From assembly GCF_002706745.1 (NCBI RefSeq), contig NZ_CP017702.1, forward strand, positions 372,001 through 436,000: a DNA stretch of 64,000 nt, written 5' to 3'. Below are positions 23,494 to 31,845 of the stretch, piece by piece. Every line of letters begins with the position of its first letter. Positions within the stretch are counted from its first letter, which is position 1. The notes below the pieces were generated by a model. It was not told where the DNA came from. It made no database searches and saw nothing but the letters and a program-made list of their open reading frames with translations. The stretch is from Companilactobacillus farciminis KCTC 3681 = DSM 20184. GTDB lineage: Bacteria > Bacillota > Bacilli > Lactobacillales > Lactobacillaceae. A program made the translations under genes and the position numbers.

Positions 23494-25413
23494 ATGTGTG
23501 GAATTGTCGGATTCGTTGATAAGAATATTGCAGACAAGAAGCCTGTCATCGAAGCTATGATGGAAACGATCAAGCATCGTGGTCCAAATAGTTCGGGTGA
23601 ATTGGTTGAAGGTGATACGGCGTTTGGTTTTCGTCGTTTGAGTATCATCGATATTAACAGTGGTATGCAACCTATTTATAACGAAGATAGATCTAAAGCT
23701 ATTATTTTTAATGGTGAAATTTATAATTATAAAGATGTAAGAAAAGATTTAAAGAAAGCTGGACATATTTTCACTACTGAAACTGATACTGAAGTTTTAC
23801 TACACGGTTTTGAAGAATGGGGCATTGAGGGCCTCTTGAAGAGAATCCGTGGTATGTTTGCCTTTGCCATTTACGATTTGAAGACTGGTGATATTACTGG
23901 TGCTAGAGATTTCTTTGGTATCAAGCCACTTTATTATTACAATCGTGAAGGTACATTTATTTTTGGTTCAGAAATCAAGTCTTTCTTGAAAGAACCTAAC
24001 TTTAAAAAAGAATTAAATAAAGCTGCTTTGAAGCCATATTTAACTTTCCAATATTCAGCTTTGCATGAAACATTCTTTAAGAACGTCTTCAGAATTCCTG
24101 AAGGTCACTACTTTACATACAAGAATGGCAAGTTGAGCATCAAGAAGTATTGGGATATGGAATTCAAAGAGAATCATTTGTCATTTGAAGAAACAGTTAA
24201 GAGAATTGATCGCGCAATGCATGAATCAGTTGAAGAACACTCAATCAGTGATGTGCCAGTAGGTTCATTGCTTTCCAGTGGTGTGGATTCAAGTTACGTT
24301 ACCGCAATTTTGAAACCACAACATACTTATTCAATTGATTTTGATACAAGTACTTATGAAGAAGGTAGTGCTGCTAAATTATTGGCAGACAAACTAGGCC
24401 TTGAAAATACACGTGGTATCGTAACTAAGGAAGAAGCTATCAAGTCTATTCCTTTGATTCAATATTACATGGATGAACCAGATGCCAATCCATCATGTGT
24501 ACCACTTTACTTCCTAACTAAGTTAGCTAGTCGAGATGTTACGGTAATCCTATCTGGTGAAGGTGCGGATGAATTGTTTGCCGGCTATGCCAATTATGGA
24601 TTCCACTCACATTCTAAAGCTATCAGAGTTGTTGCTGAAGATTTGAAGAAATTGCCTAAGGGTGTGAAATACAAGTTAGCTCATGGACTAAAGAAGATGC
24701 CAAACTTCCCAGGACGTTTGCACTTGTATGAATCAACAGCCAAAGCCGAAGAATTCTTTATCGGACAAGCTAAGATCTTCACTGAAAAAGAAGCAGCTGA
24801 TCTAGTTAAACCAGAATTTGAAAAATCACGTTCCGTTAAAGACATTGTTATGAGAAGCTACAACAAAGTTAGTGGCTATGATGATGAAGTTAAGAAGATG
24901 CAATATCTTGATCTTCACCAATTCATGTCAAATGACATCTTGTTGAAAGCTGATCGTATGAGTATGGCTAATTCAATGGAATTACGTGTACCATTCCTAG
25001 ATAAAGAAATGGCTAAAGTAGCTTCAGGTATTCCTACGAAGTATCTTTTGAACAGTAAAGATAGTAAGTATGCTTTGCGTGTCGCTGCTGAACGTGCTCT
25101 ACCAGACGAATGGGCTAAACGTGAAAAACTAGGCTTCCCAGTTCCAATTCGTGACTGGATCAAGACTAAAGAAGTTTATGAAGATTTCCGTAAGTTGTTC
25201 AGTGCTGATTTTGCTGGTGAATTCTTCGATCAAGATGCTATTTTGAAGATGCTTGATGGTTGTTATCGTGGTGAAAACGATGACCGTCGTAAGGTTTGGA
25301 CAATTTACACGTTCTTGATTTGGTACAAGGTTTACTTCATCGACAATGGTAAGAAACCAGATGTTGATCCACAAGTTGTTGTACCTGGAGAAAAAGTCGA
25401 ACAAAACGCTTAG
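23494..25413 (+). CDS. asnB: Asparagine synthetase, glutamine-hydrolysing
   Basis: This 639-residue class II synthetase makes asparagine from aspartate, glutamine and ATP. MCGIVGFVDKN gives the catalytic Cys2 of the glutaminase domain (about 1-200), with RGPNSSGE and FNGEIYNY. The synthetase domain has the PP-loop SSGVDSSYV (usually SGGVDS), then SGEGADELFAGYANY and a C-terminal RMSMANSMELRVPFLD. GGGAG precedes the ATG. It resembles Bacillus AsnB/AsnH in length. It is followed directly by repeat composite D. Confidence 0.95.
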   Translation: MCGIVGFVDKNIADKKPVIEAMMETIKHRGPNSSGELVEGDTAFGFRRLSIIDINSGMQPIYNEDRSKAIIFNGEIYNYKDVRKDLKKAGHIFTTETDTEVLLHGFEEWGIEGLLKRIRGMFAFAIYDLKTGDITGARDFFGIKPLYYYNREGTFIFGSEIKSFLKEPNFKKELNKAALKPYLTFQYSALHETFFKNVFRIPEGHYFTYKNGKLSIKKYWDMEFKENHLSFEETVKRIDRAMHESVEEHSISDVPVGSLLSSGVDSSYVTAILKPQHTYSIDFDTSTYEEGSAAKLLADKLGLENTRGIVTKEEAIKSIPLIQYYMDEPDANPSCVPLYFLTKLASRDVTVILSGEGADELFAGYANYGFHSHSKAIRVVAEDLKKLPKGVKYKLAHGLKKMPNFPGRLHLYESTAKAEEFFIGQAKIFTEKEAADLVKPEFEKSRSVKDIVMRSYNKVSGYDDEVKKMQYLDLHQFMSNDILLKADRMSMANSMELRVPFLDKEMAKVASGIPTKYLLNSKDSKYALRVAAERALPDEWAKREKLGFPVPIRDWIKTKEVYEDFRKLFSADFAGEFFDQDAILKMLDGCYRGENDDRRKVWTIYTFLIWYKVYFIDNGKKPDVDPQVVVPGEKVEQNA

Positions 25414-25421
25414 TCGTAAAT

Positions 25422-25595
25422 TGCCGTCCTCCATAGCAAAGAAAATTTGGCTGGAACAATGTGGGCACGACTTGGAGCCTTTGCTAAGCCCAAGTTCGGG
25501 CAAAGTCTTCAAGCTCGACCTTTCACTAGGCAATAAATTGCCAAGAGAAATTTCACATTTGAGCCAATTTTCTTTGCTATTCCGGACTAGATAGT
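25422..25595 (+). repeat. Structured repeat unit D1
   Basis: The unit opens TTGCCGTCCTCC and closes CCGGACTAGATAG; the end tetrads are GTCC/GGAC. P1 pairs CATAGCAAAGAAAATTTGGCT with AGCCAATTTTCTTTGCTAT. P2 is AATGTG (25458-25463) with CACATT (25554-25559). P3 is CGACTTGGAGCCTTTGC against GCAAAGTCTTCAAGCTCG. P4 is CACTAGGCAAT/ATTGCC plus flank. A reading frame continues through it from inside asnB, but this is not a gene. Confidence 0.9.
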
Positions 25596-25634
25596 GAGTT
25601 TTATCTTTGTATAAGTAACTTCAGAAAAATTAAT

Positions 25635-25694
25635 AGAAGATATTATTAGAATTGCAGTATAGTGCTGTGGTTCCAATATTATCTTCTTTTTTTA
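25635..25694 (+). terminator. Central terminator-like hairpin of composite D
   Basis: AGAAGATATTATTAGAATTGCAG pairs with CTGTGGTTCCAATATTATCTTCT, then T7. This is the best-preserved copy of the central hairpin and is suited to end asnB transcription. Confidence 0.82.
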
Positions 25695-25763
25695 TGGTGT
25701 CACAAAGAAATAAAATAGTTATTCAGAAAGCATGTGTCTAATTCTATCCAAATAGAAATTGAA

Positions 25764-25934
25764 ATCTAGTCGGGAGCAAAAGCTCTGTGATGGCTCAGTC
25801 GCCAAATTATTCTTAGCAATTTATTGCTTAGAATAAGACCCAGCTTTGAAATGCCGCGCACTTGGTCCATGCGGTAGTTCAAAGTGGCGTCGGCAACGTT
25901 CCAGCCAATCACAGAGCTTTTGTGGACGACGGCA
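25764..25934 (-). repeat. Structured repeat unit D2 (inverted partner of D1)
   Basis: Minus-strand reading opens TGCCGTCGTCCAC and closes CCCGACTAGAT; the end tetrads are GTCG/CGAC. P1 is ACAAAAGCTCTGTGATTGGCT against GCCATCACAGAGCTTTTG. P2 is GTTGCC/GGCGAC with one G-U pair. P3 is CACTTTGAACTACCGC against GCGGCATTTCAAAG. P4 is TTATTCTAAGCAAT/ATTGCTAAGAATAA. Confidence 0.9.
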
Positions 25935-26093
25935 GTTCACCACTACCATCATCACAATCTCTCAATATTAAGAAATAATAAAAATATTACTAAAAATAAT
26001 CTAAAGTTTTAACAATTTGGTATAGTGTAATCGTTAATTTTAATTTGGAAGTGGTTTCAGGGGATTCCAAAATTAGAAAATGGGGGAGGAAAT
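25935..26093 (+). other. Upstream region of the DUF285/SLAP gene
   Basis: A/T-rich spacer from repeat unit D2 to the next start codon. A frame upstream of the ATG is open back only to a TAA near 26020 and encodes no signal peptide. A promoter-like TATAGT (about 26022) is present. Confidence 0.35.
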
Positions 26094-27227
26094 ATGGATA
26101 CTAGTCAAGTTAAGAATATGAGTCAAATGTTTTTGAATTGCCATTCTCTAAAAAAATTAGATTTATCCAGTTTTAAGACCAAACAAGTCCAAGATATGTC
26201 CCAAATGTTTAGTGGCTGTCGCGACTTGAAAGAATTAAATATTTCCAGCTTTGATACTAGCAAAGTCACTGATATGCAAGGTATGTTCAGTGGCTGTGAA
26301 ACTTTGGAAGAATTAGATCTATCGAATTTTGATACAACTAATGTCAAAGATATGACAGACATGTTCAAATCTTCAGATGAATTGAAATCAATTAAGTTTG
26401 GTGACAAATTTGTGGTTCCCAACCAACCACGAGATTTGAAAATGCCAGAAAAAACTTGGATCGACATCGGGACGGGAACTAGAGATAACCCTAAACCTAC
26501 TGTTGACGGCATTAATTCCAGTGAACTATTGAGTAAGGCTGATAAAGGCAGATGGATCGTAAAGCCGGATGAAGAATATCATGGTACGATGACGGTAAAA
26601 ATCAATAACAATCTCAGCAATGATTTGATTGTTGAAGTACCAACTGATATCCAACCAGAATTTGTCGGTAGCACTTTCGAATTGCCAGTCCCACAAAAGA
26701 CAGGCTATAAGACTGCCAAAAAGACAATCCAAGTCATGGCATTGAAGGATAAGCTTTCTAGTAAAGATGTCGTTACTTATACGCCAGTGAAAACCAAGGT
26801 TCAAACCCAAGGAATGGTTGAAGATTTCAATGAGGAAATAACTGTTTATCCGGACCTTAAGCAAGCTCAAATCTTTGATGATAACGAAGAATTGACTGAT
26901 GATAAGAGTTTCGTTGGTGGCAGTACTTGGTTGAGTAAAAAACTTTGGGTAATTGATGGACAAAAATACTATCAAGCTGATGATCACAAGTGGATCAAAG
27001 CTACTGAAGTTTTTGAATGCAAAAAAATCGATGCGACTTTGCAAACGAAAGATGTCGTTATCACTAGTTTGGTCGATTGCCGCATGGACACATTGACTAA
27101 CCGTGGCTTGGGTGCCTTGAGTACTTGGAAAGCGCAAAACATTGCTTATTTGAATCATCACAAGTATTATCAAATTGACGAAAACGAGTTTGTTGATGCC
27201 GAAAAAGTCGACGTTGTTAACCAATAA
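26094..27227 (+). CDS. DUF285 (BspA-type) repeat protein with C-terminal SLAP-like repeats, no signal peptide
   Basis: The 377-residue frame starts at an ATG with a very strong GGGGGAGGA site. Residues 1-105 are four 24-residue DUF285 leucine-rich repeats of the type FDTSKVTDMQGMFSGCETLE. The middle (about 160-235) is beta-rich. The C-terminus has two SLAP-like modules ending KLWVIDGQKYYQADDHKWIK and NIAYLNHHKYYQIDENEFVD, which bind secondary cell-wall polymers in other lactobacilli. The family is normally secreted, but no signal peptide or LPXTG is present and the repeats begin at once. The gene may have lost its 5' end, perhaps when composite D arrived. It could be a pseudogene. Confidence 0.72.
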   Translation: MDTSQVKNMSQMFLNCHSLKKLDLSSFKTKQVQDMSQMFSGCRDLKELNISSFDTSKVTDMQGMFSGCETLEELDLSNFDTTNVKDMTDMFKSSDELKSIKFGDKFVVPNQPRDLKMPEKTWIDIGTGTRDNPKPTVDGINSSELLSKADKGRWIVKPDEEYHGTMTVKINNNLSNDLIVEVPTDIQPEFVGSTFELPVPQKTGYKTAKKTIQVMALKDKLSSKDVVTYTPVKTKVQTQGMVEDFNEEITVYPDLKQAQIFDDNEELTDDKSFVGGSTWLSKKLWVIDGQKYYQADDHKWIKATEVFECKKIDATLQTKDVVITSLVDCRMDTLTNRGLGALSTWKAQNIAYLNHHKYYQIDENEFVDAEKVDVVNQ

Positions 27228-27233
27228 TAATTA

Positions 27234-27295
27234 AAATAGCATCTACTTGAACGTGACCAATCTAGGCCTTGTATTTGAGTAGGTGCCATTTTTTT
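27234..27295 (+). terminator. Terminator after the DUF285/SLAP gene
   Basis: AGCATCTACTTGAA pairs with TTTGAGTAGGTGCC across a long loop, followed by T7. Confidence 0.65.
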
Positions 27296-27579
27296 ACAAA
27301 TCATGTTAAGATAACGCATGTATGACGGATACAAATAAATTAATATCGGCGTTATGACGTTACTATAGATGAAATTTTTATGCCAAATGTCGATATTAGT
27401 TTAAAATATCACAAAATCAATTTAAGACCGTGGTTGAGCTGTTTGTTCTCAATTATTTAAGAAAAGAATAAGCCTGAATAATTAAATGTATAAGCTTGTC
27501 TCGTTGTGATAAATTGATTATGGTATAATTTTGTTTGAAATGTGTGAAAAATTAAAAATAGAATTAATATAGTAAGAGG
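27296..27579 (+). promoter_or_regulatory. Upstream region of the ATP-grasp gene with extended -10 promoter
   Basis: TAATATCG (27341-27348) and CGATATTA (27391-27398) form an 8-bp inverted repeat with a 42-base loop. Further down TGGTATAAT (TATAAT 27524-27529) is an extended -10 promoter. The -35 region is weak. No reading frame with a ribosome binding site was found here. Confidence 0.5.
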
Positions 27580-28860
27580 TTGATCCCTATCGAAACTGAA
27601 TCAGGAAAAAAGTTCACACCTATCTTATTAGGTAGTGACATGAATGTTTACGGAATGGCTCGTGCTTTCCATGAACTATATGGGGGCACTGTTAAGGCCT
27701 ATGCCGATATCCAATTGGCACCTACAAGATATACAAAAATCTTAAGCTTAACTCTTCACCCAGGATTTTCTGAAGACCCTGTTTTTATTGAAAAAATGCG
27801 TGAGATTGCTAAAGAGTACCAAGACCATGAAGAACCAGTTATTTTGATTGGTTGCGGGGACGGTTATGCGGAACTTATTAGCAAGCATAAAGAAGAATTA
27901 TCTAAGACTTTTGTCTGCCCATATGTCGATTACGATTTATTAAAATCATTAAATAATAAAGAAAGTTTTTATCGTGTTGCGGATGAACATGGTTTGCCAC
28001 ATCCACTCACAAAAATCATCACTAAAGATATGTATGAAAGCAAGAAGGACTTAGATGTTCCTTTTGATTTCCCAGTGGCTTTGAAGCCAGCTAATAGTGT
28101 TGAATGGTTGGATATTCATTTTGAAGGTCGTAAAAAGGCTTTCACAATTCACTCTCAAGAGGAATATATGAGTATCGTAGGTAAGATTTATGATAATGGT
28201 TATAAATCTGACTTGATCCTTCAAGACTTTATTCCCGGTGATGATTCCAACATGCGTGTTTTGAATGCCTATGTTGATCAAGACCACCATGTGAAGATGA
28301 TGTGTCTAGGACACCCTATTTTGGAAGATCCTACACCACAATCAATCGGTAACTATGTGGCTATCATCCCCGAATTTAATCAAGATGTTTATGACCGTGT
28401 TCAAAAGTTCCTTGAAGATATCGAATTCACAGGCTATGCTAACTTTGATATGAAGTATGACTCTCGTGATAAGACTTTCAAGTTCTTTGAAATCAACTTA
28501 CGTCAAGGTAGAAGTAGTTTCTTCGTTACTTTGAATGGTTATAATTTAGCTAAGTACGTTGTTGAAGATTACGTTGAAGGAACTTTGGAAAATGAACCAA
28601 CAGTTTATGCCAACAAAAACAAAGCTCAACACAAATTATGGTTGGGTGTTCCAGTTAAAGTCTTTAACAAGTACGCTGCCAAAAACGATGCTACTAAGTA
28701 TGCCGATGAATTGATCAAACAAGACCGTATCGGGACAACAGTTTTCTATGACAAAGATAAGTCATTCAAACGTTGGTTATTATTGACTTACATGTTCCAC
28801 AACTATGTAAAGAGATTCGACAAGTACTTCCAAGAAAATAAAGGACGAGACTTTAAATAA
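27580..28860 (+). CDS. ATP-grasp carboxylate-amine ligase family protein
   Basis: About 426 residues with an N-terminal pre-ATP-grasp domain (FTPILLGSDMNVYGMARAFHE) and an ATP-grasp core. FPVALKPANSVEWL and LILQDFIPGDDSNMRVLNAY carry the ATP and Mg ligands, with FFEINLRQGRSSFF near 300. The family ligates an amine or amino acid to a carboxylate (D-aspartate ligase-like); the substrate is unknown. The start is uncertain: TTG at 27580 directly abuts AAGAGG with no spacing. AUC codons at 27583 or 27589 would be better placed, and the first ATG (27639) falls inside a conserved block. It is paired with a UspA gene 15 bp downstream. Confidence 0.85.
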   Translation: MIPIETESGKKFTPILLGSDMNVYGMARAFHELYGGTVKAYADIQLAPTRYTKILSLTLHPGFSEDPVFIEKMREIAKEYQDHEEPVILIGCGDGYAELISKHKEELSKTFVCPYVDYDLLKSLNNKESFYRVADEHGLPHPLTKIITKDMYESKKDLDVPFDFPVALKPANSVEWLDIHFEGRKKAFTIHSQEEYMSIVGKIYDNGYKSDLILQDFIPGDDSNMRVLNAYVDQDHHVKMMCLGHPILEDPTPQSIGNYVAIIPEFNQDVYDRVQKFLEDIEFTGYANFDMKYDSRDKTFKFFEINLRQGRSSFFVTLNGYNLAKYVVEDYVEGTLENEPTVYANKNKAQHKLWLGVPVKVFNKYAAKNDATKYADELIKQDRIGTTVFYDKDKSFKRWLLLTYMFHNYVKRFDKYFQENKGRDFK

Positions 28861-28875
28861 CTGGAGGAATTATAG

Positions 28876-29340
28876 ATGGATGAATTAAGAGATTACAAAG
28901 TTGAAAGAGTAGACTATTCCAGAATCATGATTTGCGTGGATTCAGATGATTTTGTTTCATCAAAGAATGCTTTTAACTATGCATGTACTATGGCAAGACA
29001 CCACAGTTCAGAATTAGGAATCGTATCAGTCTTGGAAACAGGCGACCTAAACATCTTTCAATCTCTAGATCCAGATGTATTGAAAGATCGTCGTGAACAA
29101 ATCAAAAAGTTATTAGCCGTCTATGGCAAAAAGGCTCAAGAATATGGAGTTAAAGATATTCATTTGATGGTAACTGAAGGAAATCCAGCAAGTACTATCG
29201 TGGATGAAGTAATTCCTAGTTTTAAGCCAGACTTAGTTATTGTTGGTGTTGAAGAAAAGAATCGTGGTCGTAATACCATTGGTTCTCAAGCTTCTAAAAT
29301 TGTCAGCAACGCTAAGTGTTCGGTTAGTGTAATCAGATAG
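28876..29340 (+). CDS. Universal stress protein UspA family
   Basis: A 154-residue single Usp domain: RIMICVDSDDFVSSKNAFNYA at the N-terminus and PDLVIVGVEEKNRGRNTIGSQASKIVSNAKCSVSVIR at the C-terminus. The classic GXXGX9GXS loop is altered (GVEEKNRGRNTIGSQAS), so ATP binding may be weak. CTGGAGG precedes it, and it is 15 bp after the ATP-grasp gene, so the two form an operon. It ends in a terminator. Confidence 0.9.
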   Translation: MDELRDYKVERVDYSRIMICVDSDDFVSSKNAFNYACTMARHHSSELGIVSVLETGDLNIFQSLDPDVLKDRREQIKKLLAVYGKKAQEYGVKDIHLMVTEGNPASTIVDEVIPSFKPDLVIVGVEEKNRGRNTIGSQASKIVSNAKCSVSVIR

Positions 29341-29360
29341 TTTTATAAAAATGAATAACA

Positions 29361-29398
29361 AGTAGTGGACATATCAATCAGATAGTCCACTATTTTTT
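29361..29398 (+). terminator. Terminator after the ATP-grasp/usp operon
   Basis: AGTAGTGGAC and GTCCACTATT pair across a 14-base loop and end in T6. Confidence 0.85.
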
Positions 29399-29490
29399 GG
29401 ATAAACATAATTTTTTTAATAGAATCTAAAGAGTGATATAGTATTCCTTAAAAATAAAAATTCTTTCTAAGCGATGGTTAGTAGTAAATT

Positions 29491-29513
29491 GCTGTCACTA
29501 CCGACTAGATAAC
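29491..29513 (+). repeat. Remnant of structured repeat unit E1
   Basis: Only the closing end survives: GCTGTCACTACCGACTAGAT, identical to the end of unit A1 (6339-6358). It is followed by the same short A/T spacer as locus A. Confidence 0.75.
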
Positions 29514-29555
29514 GTCTTTTATTTTTTACTTCGTTAGTAATTAAAAAATAAAACC

Positions 29556-29730
29556 ACTATCTAGTCTGGAATAGCAAAGAAAATTGGCTCAAATGTGAAA
29601 TTTCTCTTGGCAATTTATTGCCTAGTGAAAGGTCGAGCTTGAAGACTTTGCCCGGTTTTGGTCTTAGCAAAGGCTCCAAGTCGTGCCCACATTGTTCCAG
29701 CCAAATTTTCTTTGCTATGGAGGACGGAAT
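29556..29730 (-). repeat. Structured repeat unit E2
   Basis: A full unit nearly identical to C2 and D1, read on the minus strand from ATTCCGTCCTCC to CCAGACTAGATAG. P1 is CATAGCAAAGAAAATTTGGCT/AGCCAATTTTCTTTGCTAT. P2 is AATGTG/CACATT. The end tetrad GTCC/AGAC has one mismatch, the only uncompensated end among full units. Confidence 0.88.
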
Positions 29731-29782
29731 ATTACATCAAATAAGAGAGAATTAAAAATAATGGCGGTGAATTATATTGTTA

Positions 29783-31720
29783 ATGAGTAAAGTTATCGGT
29801 GGCGCAGGGGATATGATTGATGCTAAACCAGCCGATTATAAAGATAATTTGTACTTGGCTGTCAATGGTGCTTGGCAAGAAAATGCTAAGATTCCAGCCG
29901 ATAAGTCACGTACAGGTGGATTTATGGACCTTGATGAGGGTGTTGAAAAGTCATTAATGAAAGACTTCCATGAATTTGCAAACGATGAAAATAAAATTCC
30001 AGATGAATTGATGTTGCAAGCAGTGAAATTGTATCGTTTGGCTAACAATGTTGATCATTTGAGCAAATTTCATCAACAACCAATTCTAAAAGATATGCAA
30101 AGAATCAATGATTTGGAAAGTTTGGCTGATATTAGTAAAGATATTGCTTCACTTTCTAAAAATGGTTTCCCATTGCCAATCGATATCGGTGTTGAAGCTG
30201 ATATGAAAGACACTTCTAAGAATGTCGTTTGCGTTGCCGGTGCTGGTTTGATTTTGCCTGACAAGACTTATTATGACGAGGGTAATGAATCCGGAAAAGC
30301 TTTGTTGGCTAAGTACGGTGAAGTTGCTGGACGTTTGCTTTCAATGATTGGCTACAAGTTAGAGGATGCTAAAGAAATCGTTGAAAAGGCTTTGGCTTTT
30401 GATAAGTCATTAGTTCCAATCGTAAAGAGTTCTGAAGAATGGGCTGACTATACTAAAGTTTACAATCCAATGGACTTCGATGAATTCGTAAAGAAATCTG
30501 ACAAATTGGACTTGAAGAGTTTAGTAGTTGATCAAATCAATGACACACCAAAGAAAGTTATCATTGAAGAACCAAGATATTTGGACAATTTGAACAAATT
30601 AGTTAACGATGATACTTTTGAAAATATCAAGGCTTGGATGATGGTCAAATTCTTAACTAAGAATGCCTCAATCCTTGATGAAGAATTCCGTCAAACAATC
30701 GGCGAATACAATCTAGCTTTGAGCGGTGCTAAAGAACTTCAAAACAGAACTAAGTATGCTTATAACTTCGCTGCTGGTATTTTCTCACAAGTTGTCGGTA
30801 CTTATTACGGTAAGAAATATTTCGGTGAAAAGGCCAAAGAAGACGTTCGCAGCATGGTTGAAAAGATGATTTCAATTTACGAACAACGTCTTTCAGAAAA
30901 CACTTGGTTAAGTGAAGATACTAAGAAAAAGGCTATCGTCAAACTAGATAAGATTGTTATCAAAGTTGGTTTCCCTGACAAGATTGACGACCTTTACAGT
31001 AAATTTGAAATTAATGAAAATGATTCATTGTACGATAACGTTTCTCGCATTAGAAAAGTTGTCGCTCAAGATGCGTTAGATCAATATCATAAGCCAGTCG
31101 ACCGTACTAAATGGTTGATGCCAGGACATATGGTTAACGCTTGTTACGATCCATCAAGAAATGACATCACTTTCCCAGCTGCAATTTTACAAGCACCATT
31201 TTACAGTTTGGACCAAACAAGCAGTGAAAACTTCGGTGGAATCGGTGCCGTTATCGCCCATGAAATTTCTCATGCCTTTGATAACAACGGTGCTCAATTC
31301 GACGAATACGGTAATATGAATAACTGGTGGACTGAAGACGACTACGCTAAGTTCAAGGAATTAACTAAGAAGATGATTGAAGAATTCGATGGTATTCCTT
31401 ACGCTGGTAGTAAAGTTAACGGAACTCTAGTTGTCAGTGAAAACGTAGCCGATGTTGGTGGACTTCGTTGTGCCCTTGAAGCTGCTAAAAAAGAAAGCGA
31501 CTTTGACGTGAAGAAATTCTTCATTAACTGGGCTCGTGTTTGGAGAAACAAGTCAACTAAGCAATTAACAGAAATGTTCTTGTCAATTGACGTTCATTCA
31601 CCAGCACCACTTCGTGCTAACGTAATGGCACAAAACATGGATGAATTCTACGATGCCTTTGATGTAACTGATCAAGATGGTATGTGGTTAGATCCAGATA
31701 AACGTGTAAATATTTGGTAG
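29783..31720 (+). CDS. pepO: M13-family zinc endopeptidase PepO
   Basis: This 645-residue neprilysin-type oligopeptidase cleaves casein-derived and other oligopeptides in the cytosol; there is no signal peptide or membrane segment. The zinc motif HEISH is in VIAHEISHAFDNNGAQFDEYGN, and the third ligand Glu is in VSENVADVGGLRCAL. Substrate-binding NACYDPSRNDITFPAAIL and the C-terminal SPAPLRANVMAQNMDEFYDAF are typical. I start at the ATG 29783 (MSKVIGG), although the binding site is modest. The frame also opens at a TTG six bases earlier. It stands directly behind repeat unit E2. Confidence 0.94.
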   Translation: MSKVIGGAGDMIDAKPADYKDNLYLAVNGAWQENAKIPADKSRTGGFMDLDEGVEKSLMKDFHEFANDENKIPDELMLQAVKLYRLANNVDHLSKFHQQPILKDMQRINDLESLADISKDIASLSKNGFPLPIDIGVEADMKDTSKNVVCVAGAGLILPDKTYYDEGNESGKALLAKYGEVAGRLLSMIGYKLEDAKEIVEKALAFDKSLVPIVKSSEEWADYTKVYNPMDFDEFVKKSDKLDLKSLVVDQINDTPKKVIIEEPRYLDNLNKLVNDDTFENIKAWMMVKFLTKNASILDEEFRQTIGEYNLALSGAKELQNRTKYAYNFAAGIFSQVVGTYYGKKYFGEKAKEDVRSMVEKMISIYEQRLSENTWLSEDTKKKAIVKLDKIVIKVGFPDKIDDLYSKFEINENDSLYDNVSRIRKVVAQDALDQYHKPVDRTKWLMPGHMVNACYDPSRNDITFPAAILQAPFYSLDQTSSENFGGIGAVIAHEISHAFDNNGAQFDEYGNMNNWWTEDDYAKFKELTKKMIEEFDGIPYAGSKVNGTLVVSENVADVGGLRCALEAAKKESDFDVKKFFINWARVWRNKSTKQLTEMFLSIDVHSPAPLRANVMAQNMDEFYDAFDVTDQDGMWLDPDKRVNIW

Positions 31721-31730
31721 AAATAATTTA

Positions 31731-31766
31731 AAGGCAAGCTTCTGAAAAGGAAGTTTGCTTTTTTTA
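31731..31766 (+). terminator. Terminator after pepO
   Basis: AGGCAAGCTTC and GGAAGTTTGCTT pair with a short loop, followed by T7. Confidence 0.82.
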
Positions 31767-31845
31767 TGAATTAATTTATATGTTTTTACCTTAATGATGT
31801 ATTCGTTTTCCTTTATAATATTATTATCGAGGAAAGGTGAGGATA

